This document shows, one piece after another, positions 6,401 through 7,472 of a DNA stretch of 7,472 bases. This stretch comes from Candidatus Omnitrophota bacterium. Its GTDB lineage: Bacteria > Omnitrophota > Gorgyraeia > Gygaellales > Profunditerraquicolaceae. The stretch covers positions 1-7,472 of the forward strand of contig JALNZI010000068.1 in NCBI GenBank assembly GCA_023229385.1, given 5' to 3'. Under the pieces are notes generated by a model. It saw only the letters and a program-made list of their open reading frames with translations. It had not been told where the DNA came from and did no database searches. The position numbers and the translations under genes were made by a program. The stretch's first letter is position 1; every line of letters starts with the position of its first letter.

Positions 6401-7333
6401 ATTATTTTCTCGGGGGAAGAAATAGCAAAAGACTTGTCAGTTTTAAATAATGCGGCAAGGGAGGTTTTGCTTGGCCCGGAGGAAGATTTTAAGGAGAAAG
6501 TTTTCTTACTGTTTGGAATTCAAATAGGAGGAAGCTATCAAATTAAAAGAATAATCCCGGTTTCGAAATATGCCGAGCAAAAATATAGTTATGTAGAGAG
6601 CGATCCGGCAGAAATAGTCAGGCTTATTGATGAGTATGCTACGGGAGGGAGTAAATTATTAGGCGTATTGCATACTCATCCGTATGATGTGACAAAGATT
6701 CTTACCAAGCCAGGGCCTTCCTGGCAGGATGGCCTTGGAGAAGATTTGCTTCCTCCTGAGCGCCTAGGGAAAATTGCAGAGACCGCTATCGGAGTTGTGC
6801 TCGAAGGGACAATCCCGGAGGGTTTTTCGATAGATAATTTTGAGGAGGCCAATTTATCTGCCGGAATCAAGGCCTATTTTTACCTCACTGAAGAAAATAG
6901 AGCTAAGGTTTTTAAAGTTGTTGATTTCGAGGAATGGTTAAATCAGCCACAGCCGGGAAATAATGATAAGGGAAATAATGGTGGGGGAGGTGTGGGTGGT
7001 ATTGATTTTCGTTTTCTGCCTATTGTTACCGTATCTTTAAACAACCTTAAAGCAAATATTAAAGCTATGCCTCAAGGCAGCTTGCAGCGGATAAATTTAA
7101 ATCAAGAGAGAGCTGATATAGAACGCCTGGTTAATGTGGGGATTCCCCCATCTAAAGAGCGCCTAAGGGAATATTTTAGCGCCAGCCTTCTTAAAGGTAA
7201 TCTTAAAAGAGACAGGGCCAGGTTGATTTCCTGCCTCTCTGATATATTCCGGATGGAGGAAGAGAGTGGCAGCCTTAGCGATCCCCTGCTTAAAGATATT
7301 CTTGTGGTATTGAGTTCAGGAAGAAGCATTTAA
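3440..7333 (+). CDS. Exported multidomain protein with GGDEF-like and JAB/MPN (JAMM) metalloprotease-like domains
   Basis: This 1297-residue protein opens with a signal peptide: KKSKTLK, a hydrophobic core (9-20), then a probable cut after GFA26. There is no lipobox. Residues about 40-342 form a block with RPLHLR (52-57), NLRPDSP (110-116), QTPEGRKYWDK (151-161) and VYTPYGQ (326-332), which I recall from large Omnitrophota exported proteins. A helical region of unknown role follows (about 420-770). Residues about 775-930 look like a degenerate GGDEF domain: LIAVDVIGFW with D786, GGDEI at 867-871, and DGKVKALEALG at 918-928. After a Gly/Ser linker (968-985), a JAB/MPN domain carries E1019, H1078 and H1080 (HTHP) and PSxxD with D1097, the full JAMM set. 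A second Asn/Gly-rich linker (1168-1187) leads to a tail, IDFRFLPIV..., to the end. ATG 3440 is preferred because the signal peptide starts there; ATG 3410 is the in-frame alternative. The gene stands alone between two promoters. The substrate is unknown. Confidence 0.85.
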   Translation: MKKSKTLKIIAVLLCIFLTLQQTGFAQVASVELNVTGHLASLRNTLPADKIRPLHLRSISYDGLNNNFKLLLDKGDTKNPKAKDIELTTKNLLNYFFVGIALPNTAFWVNLRPDSPDNIIDPLLAQTEVGRIFLESDLQLKKDVADALNPQTPEGRKYWDKVYQKAGQIYESQNVTIPTLTRPWIVPDEIIVGESAGSAYVYKATLKVMLEQDYLKDSAAYSFQDEREKQLNEYSSQIIREEIIPKLTRSINNSNHYAALRQVYYSLILAQWFKARNRGKNNQYSRLIDSKDLSNLQSKVGYSADTYFKAYKDNFEKGEFNVKEPVYTPYGQVIRSYFSGGIDGVAPVFPNFGDKTLGPVTMIPNNKDNGKGENTALIGENVAVDGKLGLEVSLIQDSKQEDNAVQETDLAENRAVERINTRISEYNMFQQSIGEIATKLEKGEMISDQDIVVLEDLKSRIILTNSLVAMELKVHQGDILVVNNQASIKFLNTLLGESQVDMFIDLRQAIVTELLLRAGLISSADGNTLSLLFKQDKFVIESAVVNYLGRAEVLKRLEWVAKNLTADLTRDLHNEYPDNKAIQNYTFLFNFGVSNPVKDSSDDAKILADIQALQAAKMGRRFGSQNSMFDQREFDVLVFQADKIRQDLGLAPGELPPENSMKEVRAKTEEGLELEVKNGVKNAQRQLLIKKYLDIIDLFDYPKYWRANPARRTEEKEKLLRILKGLDIIMSRAPPFSPAAAVDILWEAQAVIGTNPKNHRISSGEEFLANASALYLEEDGRLIAVDVIGFWADIQKNLAQAHQKYMEKIDLDNSEKEKAVLDLCIGADDSIKGKMSAKLRAFIGILGRHIPVVKHNKNKRFLINQEGGDEIVFYIHGQYNWDVLANKLSRRNLGVRITAVRIGDDDFGGAYVIAQQSDGKVKALEALGVMSAVASLEINDQGIPEWFVHYQGKRILYDTFYRELEEKNKGSGGIGSGPGSSFGQQTEIIFSGEEIAKDLSVLNNAAREVLLGPEEDFKEKVFLLFGIQIGGSYQIKRIIPVSKYAEQKYSYVESDPAEIVRLIDEYATGGSKLLGVLHTHPYDVTKILTKPGPSWQDGLGEDLLPPERLGKIAETAIGVVLEGTIPEGFSIDNFEEANLSAGIKAYFYLTEENRAKVFKVVDFEEWLNQPQPGNNDKGNNGGGGVGGIDFRFLPIVTVSLNNLKANIKAMPQGSLQRINLNQERADIERLVNVGIPPSKERLREYFSASLLKGNLKRDRARLISCLSDIFRMEEESGSLSDPLLKDILVVLSSGRSI

Positions 7334-7341
7334 CAATCTCC

Positions 7342-7369
7342 TTGAAATTCAGTCCAATCCCTATATAAT
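7342..7369 (+). promoter_or_regulatory. Sigma-70-type promoter for cutA
   Basis: TTGAAA (7342-7347) and TATAAT (7364-7369) are separated by 16 bp and match 5/6 and 6/6 of the vegetative consensus. Initiation near 7376 would give a leader of about 50 nt before ATG 7426. The promoter lies right after the stop of the large exported-protein gene and shows that cutA starts its own transcript. Confidence 0.72.
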
Positions 7370-7425
7370 GAGCTTGTTAATTTAGCGGCAGATATTATTT
7401 TTTAAGGCGGGGCCTGACTTAAACG

Positions 7426-7472
7426 ATGTATATTGTTATTTTTGTTACCGCAAGCAATAATAAAGAGGCAAA
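7426..7472 (+). CDS. cutA: CutA family protein, N-terminal fragment
   Basis: The first 15 codons read MYIVIFVTASNNKEA, the typical first strand and turn of CutA (usually M-Y-I-V-hydrophobic-x-T-x3-x-E-A), a small trimeric cytoplasmic protein named for divalent-cation tolerance. Its molecular role is still debated. The gene runs off the right edge. The start is fixed because TAA occurs in frame two codons upstream (7420-7422). No clear Shine-Dalgarno precedes it; a short AGGC-GGG-GCCT hairpin (7405-7415) lies in the leader. With only 15 residues visible, the call depends on a short but characteristic string. Confidence 0.68.
   Translation, partial: MYIVIFVTASNNKEA

Noticed and set aside
7334..7425. 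Terminator after the large exported-protein gene
   Set aside because: The AGGC-GGG-GCCT stem is only 4 bp, follows rather than precedes the T-run at 7398-7403, and lies downstream of the cutA promoter.

Overview
The window is a stretch of bacterial chromosome, densely coded on the plus strand, with no sign of tRNA, rRNA, CRISPR or insertion sequences. I suspect Candidatus Omnitrophota (the Omnitrophica part of the PVC group). The basis is the largest gene: its N-terminal block (with RPLHLR, NLRPDSP, QTPEGRKYWDK and VYTPYGQ strings) and its C-terminal tail (IDFRFLPIV..., NLNQE...IERLV..GIPPS) resemble modules I remember from large exported proteins of that phylum. This is recollection, not a search, so the phylum assignment is an inference.

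Layout. The left edge (1-296) is the 3' end of a gene that looks like a GH77 4-alpha-glucanotransferase. A 179-nt gap follows (297-475) that is rich in potential RNA pairing, then a TtcA-like PP-loop tRNA-thiolation ATPase (476-1195). After 30 nt holding an extended -10 promoter that would make a leaderless message, a tightly packed four-gene cluster begins: rmuC (1226-2158), a DUF167/YggU small protein (2162-2380), a PgeF/YfiH 'laccase-domain' protein (2373-3098) and a 74-residue protein of predicted ferredoxin/ACT-like fold (3095-3319). The junctions are +3 nt, an 8-nt overlap and an ATGA overlap, so the cluster is almost certainly one translationally coupled transcript. RmuC is linked to DNA maintenance and PgeF to cell-wall precursor quality control; the two small proteins have no firm role.

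The right half is one gene (3440-7333, 1297 aa) for an exported multidomain protein. Its order is signal peptide, the large N-terminal block, a helical middle region, a degenerate GGDEF-like domain containing GGDEI, a Gly/Ser linker, a JAB/MPN (JAMM) metalloprotease-like domain with all expected zinc ligands, an Asn/Gly-rich linker, and a conserved-looking C-terminal tail. Its short upstream region carries a TATAAT inside a 13-bp direct repeat and a perfect 8-bp hairpin right before the likely start codon. The pairing of a JAMM domain and a GGDEF-like fold on one exported polypeptide is the most unusual thing here.

After it, a good sigma-70-type promoter (TTGAAA-16-TATAAT) leads into the first 15 codons of cutA, which runs off the right edge.
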